NCBI RefSeq assembly: GCF_001465595.2
Contig: NZ_CP013481.2
Span: 248,001 to 312,000 of the forward strand
Source of the DNA: Pandoraea apista
Lineage (GTDB): Bacteria > Pseudomonadota > Gammaproteobacteria > Burkholderiales > Burkholderiaceae
Length of the DNA stretch: 64,000 nt
Direction of reading: 5' to 3'
Shown: positions 41,334 through 50,470 of the stretch, one piece after another
Position numbering within the stretch: position 1 is the first letter of the stretch
Layout of the letters: every line of letters begins with the position of its first letter
Notes under the pieces: generated by a model
What the model was told of the DNA's origin: nothing
The model's database searches: none
What the model saw: only the letters and a program-made list of their open reading frames with translations
Translations under genes and position numbers: made by a program

Positions 41334-41630
41334 TTACATGTGGTTCACTTCTTCCGGCAACTGGTAGAAGGTCGGATGGCGGTAGATCTTGTCGGCGGCC
41401 GGATCGAACAGCTCGGCCTTGTCTTCCGGTGCCGACGCCGTGATGGCGATCGACGGCACGACCCAGATGCTCACGCCTTCCTGGCGGCGCGTGTAGACGT
41501 CGCGCGCCATGCGCAGCGCCATCTCGGCGTCGGCGGCGTGCAGGCTGCCGCTGTGCTTGTGTTCGAGGCCCATCTTGCTGCGCACGAACACTTCCCAGAG
41601 GGGCCATTCCTTGTTGCTTGCTTGCGTCAT
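41334..41630 (-). CDS. paaB: Phenylacetyl-CoA epoxidase subunit PaaB
   Basis: 98 residues, the usual size. 'WPLWEVFVRSKMGLEHKHSG' followed by 'HAADAEMALRMARDVYTRRQ' and 'EGVSIWVVPS' match PaaB. It bridges PaaAC dimers in the epoxidase complex. A ribosome site (agga) is at correct spacing. Confidence 0.95.
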   Translation of the reverse strand: MTQASNKEWPLWEVFVRSKMGLEHKHSGSLHAADAEMALRMARDVYTRRQEGVSIWVVPSIAITASAPEDKAELFDPAADKIYRHPTFYQLPEEVNHM

Positions 41631-41678
41631 GATCGTTCCTGATGTCTTGTGAGGGGCTGGCCTGATGCCTGATGTGGC

Positions 41679-42686
41679 TCAGGCGGCCTGCTTCTCGGCG
41701 CGCTGGCGCTGCTTGGCGGCGTGCGCCAGCGCGGCGTCGCGCACCCAGGCGCCTTTCTCGTGGGCGGCCACACGCGTGCCGAGACGTTCCTTGTTGCACG
41801 GGCCTTCACCGCCGACCACGCGCCAGAATTCGCTCCAGTCGATTTCGCCGTAGTCGTGGGCCTTGCGCGCTTCGTTCCACTTCAGATCCGGGTCGGGGAA
41901 GGTCACGCCGAGCACCTTGGCCTGTTCGACGGCGGCGTCGACGAACTTCTGACGCAGGTCGTCGTTCGAGATGCGCTTGATGCCCCACTTCATGGTTTGC
42001 GTGCTGTGGATCGATTCCTTGTCGCTCGGGCCGAACATCATCAGCACCGGCCACCACCAGCGGTTCACGGCTTCCTGCACCATGTCGCGCTGGGCTTGCG
42101 TGCCGCGCATCATCGCGAGCAGGGCGTCGAAGCCCTGACGCTGGTGGAACGACTCTTCCTTGCACACGCGAATCATGGCGCGCGCGTAGGGGCCGTACGA
42201 GCAGCGGCACAGCGGCACCTGGTTCATGATGGCGGCGCCATCGACGAGCCAGCCGATCACGCCGACATCGGCCCACGTGAGCGTCGGGTAATTGAAGATG
42301 CTGGAGTACTTGGCGCGGCCGGTGTGCAGGGCGTCGAGCATCTGGTCGCGCGACGTGCCGAGCGTTTCGGCCGCCGAGTACAGATAGAGGCCGTGACCGG
42401 CTTCGTCCTGCACCTTGGCGAGCAGGATCGCCTTGCGCTTGAGGCTGGGCGCGCGCGAGATCCAGTTACCTTCCGGCAGCATGCCGACGACTTCCGAGTG
42501 CGCGTGCTGCGAGATCTGGCGCACGAGCGTCTTGCGATACTCGGCGGGCATGTAGTCCTGCGGCTCGATCTTCTGATCGGCGGCAACGCGCGCGTCGAAG
42601 CGGGCTTGTTGCTCCTGCTCCGCTTCGCTCAGGGCGCGCACGCCCTTGGGGCTGTTGCCGGCCAGATCGATGGCTTGCGTATACAT
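41679..42686 (-). CDS. paaA: Phenylacetyl-CoA 1,2-epoxidase catalytic subunit PaaA
   Basis: 335 residues, di-iron ferritin-like oxygenase. The iron ligands sit in the paired E-x-x-H regions, for example '[20 protein letters not shown]' and '[20 protein letters not shown]'. It epoxidises the ring of phenylacetyl-CoA in the aerobic CoA-dependent pathway. ATG 42686 has gcggagg upstream on the minus strand. It is the first gene of the operon and has a near-consensus promoter with a palindromic operator at 42727-42754. The later pathway genes (paaZ, paaG, paaK) are not in the window. Confidence 0.96.
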   Translation of the reverse strand: MYTQAIDLAGNSPKGVRALSEAEQEQQARFDARVAADQKIEPQDYMPAEYRKTLVRQISQHAHSEVVGMLPEGNWISRAPSLKRKAILLAKVQDEAGHGLYLYSAAETLGTSRDQMLDALHTGRAKYSSIFNYPTLTWADVGVIGWLVDGAAIMNQVPLCRCSYGPYARAMIRVCKEESFHQRQGFDALLAMMRGTQAQRDMVQEAVNRWWWPVLMMFGPSDKESIHSTQTMKWGIKRISNDDLRQKFVDAAVEQAKVLGVTFPDPDLKWNEARKAHDYGEIDWSEFWRVVGGEGPCNKERLGTRVAAHEKGAWVRDAALAHAAKQRQRAEKQAA

Positions 42687-42726
42687 AGAGGAAGGCCTCC
42701 GCGGCATATGTGGGGATATGAAACGC

Positions 42727-42754
42727 ATTATAAGCCGACCGGCCGGTCGGTCAA
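42727..42754 (-). promoter_or_regulatory. paaA promoter with TetR-type operator in the spacer
   Basis: Minus strand: TTGACC (42754-42749), 16-base spacer, TATAAT (42732-42727). The palindrome ccgaccggccggtcgg (42735-42750) fills the spacer, so a bound repressor would block RNA polymerase. ACCGACCGGT-like sites are the type I associate with PaaR in Burkholderia. Confidence 0.85.
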
Positions 42755-42844
42755 TAAATGTTTTCCATGATATGGCGGCGGCGATTGTGCGCACGGTGAT
42801 CCCGTGCGGGTGAGGGCGGTGAAGCCTTCACGCGATGGGAGTGC

Positions 42845-43813
42845 TCAGCGCGGTGGTCGCCCGAAGTGCTCGCGATATTGCTGCGGCGACACGCCGAAGC
42901 GGCGCTGGAAGACTTTGCGCATATTGTGCGGATCGCCGAAACCGCACTCCCACGCCACGGTCTTGAGCGGTGCGTTGCCGTTCTCGAGCATCACCCGGGC
43001 GGCATCGACCCGGGCGGCGCTCACGAAATCGGCGGGCGTGACGCCCGCATCGCGCGCAAACACCCGGGAGAAGTTGCGCACGCTCATCTTTGCCACCGCC
43101 GCCAGATCGCCGACCGACAGCGGATCGGCCAGATGCGCGAGCACGTACTGCTGCACCTGTGCGACGGGGGAATCCGGCTCGACATACGGCGTGAGGTAAG
43201 GGCTGAACTGCGACTGCCCGCCCGAGCGCTGCGTGAAGACGACCAGACGCTTCGCGACATTGAGCGCGACGCCCTGTCCGTGATCCTGTGCGAGCAAATG
43301 CAGCGACAGGTCGATCCCGGCCGTCACCCCGGCCGACGTGAAGAGACGCTCGTCCTGCACGAACAACCGATCCGCTTCGATGTGCGCGCCCGGCGCGCGC
43401 TCGGCGAGCACGCCCACGTCGTTCCAGTGCGTGGTCACGCGTTTGCCGTCGAGCAGGCCGGCGGCGGCCAGCACGAGGGCGCCGTTGCAGATCGAGCCGT
43501 AGCGACGCGCGCGCGGCACCATGTCGTTCAGCCAACGGTACACGTTGGGGCCTAGCGCATCCGTGAGCAGCGACGGGCCGCCCGCCACCAGCAGCAGATC
43601 GAGATGGCCGCCCACGTCCTGATAGTGACGGCGCGGCATCAGCGTCATGCCGTTCGAGCAGGCGATGGGGCCGTGCTGCGTGCCGACGACTTCCGTCTGA
43701 TAGTGATCGCCGGGGAGCAGGAAACGGTTGGCTTCGGCGAAGACGTCCAGCGGCCCGCTCACGTCGAGCGATTGCACACCGGGAAAGACCAGCAAGGCGA
43801 CGTGACGGATCAT
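42845..43813 (-). CDS. GlxA-type AraC-family regulator (DJ-1/PfpI domain + AraC HTH)
   Basis: 322 residues. The N-terminal DJ-1/PfpI-like domain (about 5-165: 'HVALLVFPGVQSLDVSGPLD', 'ICNGALVLAAAGLLDGKRVT', with Cys at the nucleophile elbow position) is followed by two AraC helix-turn-helix motifs (about 225-320: 'LAAVAKMSVRNFSRVFARDA', 'ECGFGDPHNMRKVFQRRFGV'). ATG 43813 was chosen; the frame is open to 43966. Such regulators sense small metabolites (for example amino-acid derivatives); the target is unknown. Divergent from the M24 peptidase gene, with a ggcccgatcgggcc palindrome (43914-43927) in between. Confidence 0.9.
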   Translation of the reverse strand: MIRHVALLVFPGVQSLDVSGPLDVFAEANRFLLPGDHYQTEVVGTQHGPIACSNGMTLMPRRHYQDVGGHLDLLLVAGGPSLLTDALGPNVYRWLNDMVPRARRYGSICNGALVLAAAGLLDGKRVTTHWNDVGVLAERAPGAHIEADRLFVQDERLFTSAGVTAGIDLSLHLLAQDHGQGVALNVAKRLVVFTQRSGGQSQFSPYLTPYVEPDSPVAQVQQYVLAHLADPLSVGDLAAVAKMSVRNFSRVFARDAGVTPADFVSAARVDAARVMLENGNAPLKTVAWECGFGDPHNMRKVFQRRFGVSPQQYREHFGRPPR

Positions 43814-44028
43814 GGGGGACGGATGAGCGCTGGCAGTAATGCGCCGCATTTTGGCAGAAAGCGGCGCATCGGGACGTGTCCGGCCGCGTGCTGGCGCGAA
43901 GATGCCGCTGATTGGCCCGATCGGGCCGCGCCTGTCGGGGCCGACGGGGAGGTTTCGCTTCCACAATCGGTCCTGTCAGTGACGGCACGGGCCGTCGCGA
44001 TATCTGTCTCCCCACTGAGAGGTTACGT

Positions 44029-44742
44029 ATGTCGAATCAAGCGACTTCATCTGCCATCCGCTACCCGGACGACGCCTCGCTGGCCGAGCGCGTCGGCCCG
44101 GCGTTCTCCGTCGACGGCATGCTCGCGGCGCGTCGCAAGACCCGCGCGGCCATTCGCGATATCGCGGCGAAGGTGCATCCGGGCATGGTGGAGGAAGACG
44201 CCGTGACCATGGCCAAGGGCGTGCTCACAGCCGCCGGGCTCGAGTTGAGCTGGCATCCGACGCGCGTGCGCTTCGGCAAAAACACGCTCAAGCCGATGCG
44301 TCAGGCGTCCGAGCCGGGCGTGGTGCTCGGCGAGAACGACCTGTTCTTCATCGACATCGCACCGCGCTTCGAGGCGTGGGAGGGAGACGGCGGCGCCAGC
44401 TTCGTCGTGGGCGAGCACGCTGAGTACGCCCGTTGCGCCCACGATGCGGAAGCCCTGTTCCACGACGTGCGCGCCAGGTGGCAGCGCGAGGGGGCGACGG
44501 GGCAAGCGCTCTACGCCTATGCCGATGCGCTCGCCACGCGCATGGGCTGGACGCTGAACTTCGATCTGCCCGGACACCGTGTGTCGGACTTCCCGCATGC
44601 GGCCATCCACACCGGTTCGCTCGCCGATTTCGACACGACGCCCTCGGCCATGCGCTGGATTCTGGAAATCCACCTGCGTGATCCGCAACAACGCTTCGGG
44701 GCGTTCTTCGAAGACATGTTGCTCGACGACGCGGACTACTGA
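44029..44742 (+). CDS. M24-family (creatinase/aminopeptidase-fold) protein
   Basis: 237 residues, only the pita-bread catalytic domain, shorter than Xaa-Pro peptidases (about 400). Metal-ligand-like residues: the Asp pair region 'FFIDIAPRFEAWEGDGGASF', the His in 'FDLPGHRVSDFPHAAIHTG' and the late Glu in 'MRWILEIHLRDPQQRF'. A bound-metal pattern seems mostly kept, but the second Asp position is unusual, so catalytic activity is not assured. A ribosome site (gagagg) is before ATG 44029. Divergent from the GlxA-type regulator, which may control it. Confidence 0.8.
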   Translation: MSNQATSSAIRYPDDASLAERVGPAFSVDGMLAARRKTRAAIRDIAAKVHPGMVEEDAVTMAKGVLTAAGLELSWHPTRVRFGKNTLKPMRQASEPGVVLGENDLFFIDIAPRFEAWEGDGGASFVVGEHAEYARCAHDAEALFHDVRARWQREGATGQALYAYADALATRMGWTLNFDLPGHRVSDFPHAAIHTGSLADFDTTPSAMRWILEIHLRDPQQRFGAFFEDMLLDDADY

Positions 44743-44845
44743 TTCCGGCGTGATGTCCATGCGTGACGTCCAGACCGTTGTCGCATACGCACCACGCGTA
44801 GCGACGACGGTGCGAGCGGTGTGCCGTCCCCGGAGACTTGTTTGC

Positions 44846-44871
44846 TATACTGCGAACGATTCTCATTTGCA
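44846..44871 (+). promoter_or_regulatory. -10 box and candidate Fur box of the fecI operon
   Basis: TATACT (44846-44851) is followed by tgcgaacgattctcatttgca (44851-44871), which has the AT-TCTCATTTGC core of Fur boxes seen before fecI-like sigma genes. A Fur dimer bound here would block transcription when iron is plentiful. Confidence 0.7.
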
Positions 44872-44924
44872 ACGCGGGTGCCTGAGCCTTTCGGCCACAC
44901 CTGGCCCGGGGACAGGAGGGGCGC

Positions 44925-45449
44925 ATGCCCGCCGACGACACGTTGCCCACGCTGCCGTGCGACACCACGCTGCGGGCGCTCTACACCGACCATCACGGCT
45001 GGCTGCATGGCTGGCTGCACCGCAAGACCGGCTGCTCGCACCGCGCGGCCGATCTCGCGCACGACACGTTCGTGCGTCTGCTCGAGCGCGATCCGCCGCG
45101 CATGCTGGTGTCGCCACGCGCTTTCCTGACAACCGTCGCGCAACGCGTTCTCTATAACGACTGGCGTCGCCAGCAGATCGAGCGCGCTTATCTCGACGCC
45201 CTCGCGCAACAGCCGGAGGCGCTCGCGCCGTCTGCCGAAGAACGCGCCATCGTGCTCGAGACGCTGCTCGAAATCGACCGCTGTCTCGATGGCCTGCCCG
45301 CGCTCGTCAAACGCGCCTTCCTGCTGGCACAGCTCGACGGGCTGACGCACCTCGAGATCGCCGCCGAACTCGGCATTTCGCTCGCGACGGTGAAGCGCCA
45401 TCTCGTGCGCGCCGGCACACAGTGCTTCTTCGCGATGGGCGCCGCATGA
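44925..45449 (+). CDS. fecI: ECF sigma factor, FecI type
   Basis: 174 residues. Region 2 ('LRALYTDHHGWLHGWLHRKT', 'AADLAHDTFVRLLERDPPRM') and region 4 ('LVKRAFLLAQLDGLTHLEIA', 'AELGISLATVKRHLVRAGTQ') match iron-responsive ECF sigma factors. It directs RNA polymerase to the receptor gene promoter after signalling through FecR. Good ribosome site (aggagg, 44913-44918). It overlaps fecR by 4 bases (ATGA). Confidence 0.93.
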   Translation: MPADDTLPTLPCDTTLRALYTDHHGWLHGWLHRKTGCSHRAADLAHDTFVRLLERDPPRMLVSPRAFLTTVAQRVLYNDWRRQQIERAYLDALAQQPEALAPSAEERAIVLETLLEIDRCLDGLPALVKRAFLLAQLDGLTHLEIAAELGISLATVKRHLVRAGTQCFFAMGAA

Positions 45450-46486
45450 CGCGCACGTCCGCATCCTCCTCCTCCTCGTCCTCGTCCCCTTCGCCCGTCG
45501 GCGGTTTCGACGCGGCTATCGCGCAGCAGGCCGTCGAATGGTGGGTGTCGCTGGGCAGCGGCAACGCCACCGACACGCTGCGCGCTGCCTGCGTCCGCTG
45601 GCGCGAAGCCCATCCAGAACATGAACGCGCGTGGCGGCACATTGAAAAGGCTGACGAGCGCATGCGGCATGTGTCCGGCACGCTCGGTGCGGCGCTCGCG
45701 CAGGCGGCGCTTCAGGCACCGCGTTCGCGCGGGCGTCGCATGGCGGTGAAGGCCATCGCCGGGGCGCTGTTCATGGGCACCGGCGCTTGGGTGGCGAGCG
45801 ATCCGCTGGCTGTCCAATGGCTGCGGGCCGATGCGCGCACCGGGGTGGGGGAGCGTCGTACGCTGCGTCTGGCAGACGGCACGACGCTCGTGCTCAACAC
45901 CCGCAGCGCCGTGCGCCTGTCAATGCAGGGGAATGTGCGACGCATCGCGCTCATCGACGGCGAAATCATGGTCACGACCGGCAAGGACGCCGGGCACGTG
46001 CCCCCCCGACCGCTGATCGTGGCCACGTCGCAGGCGACGCTGCAACCGATGGGCACGCGCTTCGTGGTGCGTCAGGCCGCGCAGGGAAGCGATGGCGGAT
46101 CGGTGCAGGTATTCGAAGGCGCGGTGCGTGTGACGCCCAACGCGACGGGGCGTGACGCGGAAGGCGCGCGGATCGTCCATGCCGGGGAGCAGACGCAGTT
46201 CACGTCGCGGGATGTCGCGCCTGTGACACCGCTTGCGGAGGGGGACGGGGCGTGGGCCGACGGTATGTTCGTCGCCGTCGACATGCGCCTCGACGCGTTT
46301 CTGGCCGAGCTGTCGCGCTATCGGCGCGGTTACGTGCGTTGCGACCCGGCCGTGGCGGCGTTACGGGTGTCCGGCACGTATCCGCTGGGCGATACGGACG
46401 CGATTCTCGCCGTGTTGCCGCACGCGCTGCCGGTCTCGGTGGCGTCGGTCACGCGCTACTGGGTGACGATCGGCCCGCGCGGCTGA
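45446..46486 (+). CDS. fecR: FecR-type anti-sigma/sigma regulator
   Basis: 346 residues. The N-terminal cytoplasmic DUF4880 part reads 'AAIAQQAVEWWVSLGSGNAT' and 'CVRWREAHPEHERAWRHIEK'. One membrane helix follows near residue 105 ('AVKAIAGALFMGTGAWVAS'), then the periplasmic FecR domain ('ERRTLRLADGTTLVLNTRSA', 'ATLQPMGTRFVVRQ') and the C-terminal STN-interacting part. A Ser/Pro tract follows the start. It relays receptor occupancy to FecI. Coupled to fecI by overlap. Confidence 0.92.
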   Translation: MTRTSASSSSSSSSPSPVGGFDAAIAQQAVEWWVSLGSGNATDTLRAACVRWREAHPEHERAWRHIEKADERMRHVSGTLGAALAQAALQAPRSRGRRMAVKAIAGALFMGTGAWVASDPLAVQWLRADARTGVGERRTLRLADGTTLVLNTRSAVRLSMQGNVRRIALIDGEIMVTTGKDAGHVPPRPLIVATSQATLQPMGTRFVVRQAAQGSDGGSVQVFEGAVRVTPNATGRDAEGARIVHAGEQTQFTSRDVAPVTPLAEGDGAWADGMFVAVDMRLDAFLAELSRYRRGYVRCDPAVAALRVSGTYPLGDTDAILAVLPHALPVSVASVTRYWVTIGPRG

Positions 46487-46599
46487 AGCGTCTTTCGCCA
46501 TCTCATCAAATTTTTGTCCGGTCAGTGAGCTGTTTCGTCGGTCTCGCGTGACAAGGGAAGTGAAACCTTCTCTCCATTGCCTGAACGAGATCTCACATC

Positions 46600-49125
46600 A
46601 TGGCCGTTGCTTCACCCGATTTCCCGCGCGCCGCGCGCCGTCATGGCTTGCACGCCGGCTCCGCTTTGCATCGCCGCAGCGTCTGCGTTGCCGTGGCGGT
46701 CACGTTCGCGTCAACGCTGTACGCCAACGCCGCACACGCGCAGACGGCCAGCCCGCCGGACGCGTCCGCGAACACCAGTTCCGCTGCCATCACCCGCATC
46801 TACGCCATTCCCGCCGGGTCGCTCGACAGCGTGCTCACGCGCTTCGGCCGTGAAGCCGGCATTCTCCTGACGTACACACCCGCGCTCACGGCAGGGCGTC
46901 AAAGCCCCGGCGTGCAGGGCCGCTTCGACGTGCCGGGTGCCTTCGGTCAATTGCTGGCGGGCACCGGGTTGAACGTATCGCCGCAAGGGGCCGGTTACAC
47001 GCTGCTGCCGCAGGGAGCGCCGGTCGCTGCCGCGCTCGCTTCGGGGACTGGCGCGGGCGATGTGGCATTGCCGGCGACACATGTGCAGGCGCAGGCGTGG
47101 TCCGACGCGTATCGCCAGCCGGTAGACGCCAACGTGTCGCGCTCGGACGCCCCCATCCTCGACATTCCGCAGGTCATCAATGTGGTGCCGCATCAGGTGC
47201 TGGCCGATCAGCGTGCCCGCACGCTCGATGACGCGCTGATCAACGTGAGCGGCATCGTGCAGGGCAATACGCTGGCGGGCACGCAGGACACGCTGCTCAA
47301 ACGTGGCTTTGGCGGCAACCGCGACGGCTCGATCATGCACAACGGCATGCCGCTCGTGCAGGGGCGCGGGTTCAATGCGAACGCCGATTCCGTCGAGGTG
47401 CTCAAAGGGCCGACGTCGCTGCTCTACGGGATCATGGATCCGGGCGGCGTCATCAACGTGGTGAGCAAGCGCCCGCTGCTCAAGCCCTACACGGCTGTGA
47501 GCGTGGCCGGCACGACCTACGGGCACGGCAAGAACGGTGCGGAAGAAACGCTCGACACGACCGGTCCCATCGGCGACAGCGCTCTGGCGTACCGCCTGGT
47601 CGTCGACCAGAACAACCAGCAGTACTGGCGCAACTTCGGCGCGCAGCGCGAGACGCTGGTCGCGCCGACGCTGGCGTATTACGGACGCGACACGCAGGTC
47701 GTGCTCTCGTACGAGTACCGCAATTTCCTGACGCCGTTCGATCGTGGCACCGTCATCGATCCGAGCACGAACAAGCCGCTGGCCATCTCGGCGCGCGAAC
47801 GTCTGGATGACGTGCACAACGAGATGACGGGGCAATCGCATCTGGCGCAGATCACCGTCGATCATCAGTTCAATCCCGACTGGAAGGCGCACTTCGGCTA
47901 CAGCTACAACACCGAGACCTATGACGCCGGGCAACTGCGCGTGAACGGCATCAACACCCAGACCGGAGTCATCTCGCGAAGCAACGACGGCACGCGCGGT
48001 TCGGATAGCACGGACAGTTACGGCATTGCCTATCTCGACGGCAAGGTGCATCTGGCGGGCATGCGCCACGATCTGCAATTCGGGGGCGACTGGGAGTACC
48101 GGCGCATCTATCGTCGCGATCTGATCCGGCAGACGGCGAAGTGCACGTTTAGCTATCTGAATCCGGTGTACGGCTGCGAGGTGATCCCGACGACCGTCTC
48201 GGCCAGCGACAGCGATCAGACCGATACGCTGCACGATGCGTCGCTGTTCTTCCAGGACGCCATCCACGTCACCGATCGCTGGATTGTCGTGGCGGGTGTG
48301 CGTCTGCTGACCTACAGTCAGTTGGCGGGCAAGGGGCGGCCGTTCCAGGTCAATACGAACATCAGCGATTCGAAGTGGCTGCCGCGCGCGGGCGTCGTCT
48401 ACAAGGCGACGGATTATCTGTCGCTGTACGGCAGCTATTCGGAGTCGCTCAAACCAACGTCGACGATCGCGCCGCTGTCGTCCGGCGTGGTGATCGGCTC
48501 GAACATCGCGCCGGAGCATGCCAAGTCGTATGAAGTCGGTGCGAAGCTCGATATGCCGAACGGGCTGAGCGGCACGCTGGCGCTTTTCAACATCGACAAG
48601 CGCAATGTGCTGGTGTCGCAGTTCAACGACGCCACCAAGGCGATCGACTGGCGGACCTCGGGCGCGGCGCGCTCGCGTGGCGTCGAGCTGGATGTGTCGG
48701 GCCGTATCGGGCAGCGCTGGAACGTGATCGCAAGCTACGCGTTCATCGACGCGAAGACCACCGACGATCCGCTCTACACCGGGAATACGCTGGCGAACGT
48801 GGCGCGTCACACGGCGTCGCTGGCCGGTGTGTATGACTGGGGCCCCGTGCTGGGTGACGGCAGCGGCAACCTGCGCCTCGGCGCGGTCGGGCGCTATATC
48901 GGGTCACGTCCGGGGGACTCGGCCAACAGCTTCACGCTGCCGGCGTACTTCGTTGCCGACGTGTTCGCCGCGTACGACACGAAGATCGGCCGTCACCCGG
49001 TGCACTATCAGTTGAACGTCAAGAACGTGTTCAACAAGACCTACTACCCGTCGAGCGCGAGCCAGTACTTCGTCTCGATTGGCGATGCGCGTTCCGCCAC
49101 GCTGTCGGCAACGTTCGAGTTCTGA
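46600..49125 (+). CDS. TonB-dependent siderophore receptor with signalling (STN) domain
   Basis: 841-residue outer-membrane transducer. Signal peptide ends at about residue 49 ('ANAAHAQTA'). STN domain at about 65-140 ('AIPAGSLDSVLTRFGREAGI', 'LLAGTGLNVSPQGAGYTLLP') contacts FecR. The plug at about 185-310 has 'ILDIPQVINVVPHQVLADQR', 'LKGPTSLLYGIMDPGGVINV'. The 22-strand barrel follows, to the terminal 'SATLSATFEF' with aromatic last residue. It resembles FpvA/FoxA-type hydroxamate or mixed siderophore receptors; the siderophore is not identifiable. No siderophore biosynthesis genes are in the window, so it probably takes foreign siderophores. A decayed copy lies at 56804-57304. Confidence 0.93.
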   Translation: MAVASPDFPRAARRHGLHAGSALHRRSVCVAVAVTFASTLYANAAHAQTASPPDASANTSSAAITRIYAIPAGSLDSVLTRFGREAGILLTYTPALTAGRQSPGVQGRFDVPGAFGQLLAGTGLNVSPQGAGYTLLPQGAPVAAALASGTGAGDVALPATHVQAQAWSDAYRQPVDANVSRSDAPILDIPQVINVVPHQVLADQRARTLDDALINVSGIVQGNTLAGTQDTLLKRGFGGNRDGSIMHNGMPLVQGRGFNANADSVEVLKGPTSLLYGIMDPGGVINVVSKRPLLKPYTAVSVAGTTYGHGKNGAEETLDTTGPIGDSALAYRLVVDQNNQQYWRNFGAQRETLVAPTLAYYGRDTQVVLSYEYRNFLTPFDRGTVIDPSTNKPLAISARERLDDVHNEMTGQSHLAQITVDHQFNPDWKAHFGYSYNTETYDAGQLRVNGINTQTGVISRSNDGTRGSDSTDSYGIAYLDGKVHLAGMRHDLQFGGDWEYRRIYRRDLIRQTAKCTFSYLNPVYGCEVIPTTVSASDSDQTDTLHDASLFFQDAIHVTDRWIVVAGVRLLTYSQLAGKGRPFQVNTNISDSKWLPRAGVVYKATDYLSLYGSYSESLKPTSTIAPLSSGVVIGSNIAPEHAKSYEVGAKLDMPNGLSGTLALFNIDKRNVLVSQFNDATKAIDWRTSGAARSRGVELDVSGRIGQRWNVIASYAFIDAKTTDDPLYTGNTLANVARHTASLAGVYDWGPVLGDGSGNLRLGAVGRYIGSRPGDSANSFTLPAYFVADVFAAYDTKIGRHPVHYQLNVKNVFNKTYYPSSASQYFVSIGDARSATLSATFEF

Positions 49126-49197
49126 GCGGCGGTTGCCGTCATCCGGCCGGGTGACGTCGAGGTTGTCGCGTCACGCAGCGCTTTCCATTCCAGACGG

Positions 49198-50445
49198 TCA
49201 TAAGAACGGGCCGTGTATCCCGTCCGCCGCAGCCGTCAGTTTCGACAGGAAGCGCTCGCACCGGGCGATTTCGGCAAGTGCGACGAACTCGTCCGGCTGG
49301 TGGGCCTGAGCGATGCTCCCGGGGCCGCAAACGATCGTCGGAATGCCCGCGCGCTGGAAGAAACCGGCTTCGGTCCCATACGACACCTTGCGCGCGGGCG
49401 TGTCCGGGACCAGCGCGCGCATCAGGCGTATCAGGGGCTGGGTTTCGTCGGCCTGCATCGACGGTGGCGCCGCGATTTTCGTGAACCGGATCGTTGCCTG
49501 GGGATGCACGCGTTGCATTTCCGGAACGAGCGTCTGGGCGGCGTAAGCCTCGATCCGGGCGAAGATCGCGTCTGCATGCTCACCCGGAAGGTTACGGTAC
49601 TCGAAGACGAACTCGCAGTCGGCCGGCACAGTGTTCAGGGCGATGCCGCCTTTTATCGTGCCGGTCTGTGCGGTACTGAACGGTACGTCGAAGCCCTCAT
49701 CATAGGGGCCGTGCGCGGCAAAGGCGTTTGCCAGGTCGCGAATGTGGCAGATCACACGCGCGGCGTACTCGATGGCATTGACGCCCGAGGGTGCGAGCGA
49801 CGAGTGCACGGCATGCCCTTGCACGCAGCAGCGGTAGATGTTGATGCCCTTGTGCGCAACGATCACCTGCATGCCGGTCGGTTCACCGACGATACAGCCT
49901 TGCGGACGAATGCCGCGACGGGCCATGGCCGCGAGCATCGGGGAAATGCCGAGGCATCCGACCTCCTCGTCGTAGGTGAACGCGAGATGGATCGGCGCCC
50001 CCGGCGGCGCATCGCACCACGCGGGCACCCGACTCATGACCGTGCCGATGAAGCCTTTCATGTCGCAAGCCCCGCGGCCATACAGCCGGCCGTCACGCAA
50101 TTCAGGCGAGAAAGGCGGACTCTGCCAATGCTGAGCATCGACCGGTACGACATCGGTATGCCCGGAGAGCACGACGCCGCCCTGTGTATTGCCATCGCGC
50201 CCGGGCAATGTGGCGAAAAGATTGGCTTTCGCGCCGCTGCCGTCGTAGTCGAGCCACGCATCGATGCCGTGTGCGTGCAGGGTGTCGCGTAGAAGTTCGA
50301 TCAGCCCGAGATTGGATTGGCGGCTTGTCGTGTCGATGGCGATAAGTCGTGAAATCCAGTCGATGGCGGCCGTCGAGGCCACCGGCGTCTCTTCGTCTGT
50401 CTCGGGTGTGAGCGCAGACGCCAAATGGGGGAGGTGCGTATGCAT
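49198..50445 (-). CDS. ArgE/DapE-family deacylase (acetylornithine deacetylase-like, M20)
   Basis: 415 residues. M20 metal-site motifs: 'VVLSGHTDVVPVDAQHWQSP', 'YGRGACDMKGFIGTVMS', 'FTYDEEVGCLGISPMLAAMA', plus the late His in 'GSIAQAHQPDEFV'. The pattern is that of ArgE, which removes acetyl from N-acetylornithine and other N-acyl amino acids. Because it is last in an operon of amino-acid-derivative genes rather than with arg genes, its natural substrate may be another N-acylated amino compound. Start at 50445 with gagga upstream; a longer frame to 50529 is less likely. Confidence 0.88.
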   Translation of the reverse strand: MHTHLPHLASALTPETDEETPVASTAAIDWISRLIAIDTTSRQSNLGLIELLRDTLHAHGIDAWLDYDGSGAKANLFATLPGRDGNTQGGVVLSGHTDVVPVDAQHWQSPPFSPELRDGRLYGRGACDMKGFIGTVMSRVPAWCDAPPGAPIHLAFTYDEEVGCLGISPMLAAMARRGIRPQGCIVGEPTGMQVIVAHKGINIYRCCVQGHAVHSSLAPSGVNAIEYAARVICHIRDLANAFAAHGPYDEGFDVPFSTAQTGTIKGGIALNTVPADCEFVFEYRNLPGEHADAIFARIEAYAAQTLVPEMQRVHPQATIRFTKIAAPPSMQADETQPLIRLMRALVPDTPARKVSYGTEAGFFQRAGIPTIVCGPGSIAQAHQPDEFVALAEIARCERFLSKLTAAADGIHGPFL

Positions 50446-50470
50446 GAGGGGTCCTCGCACACTAGTTAAA

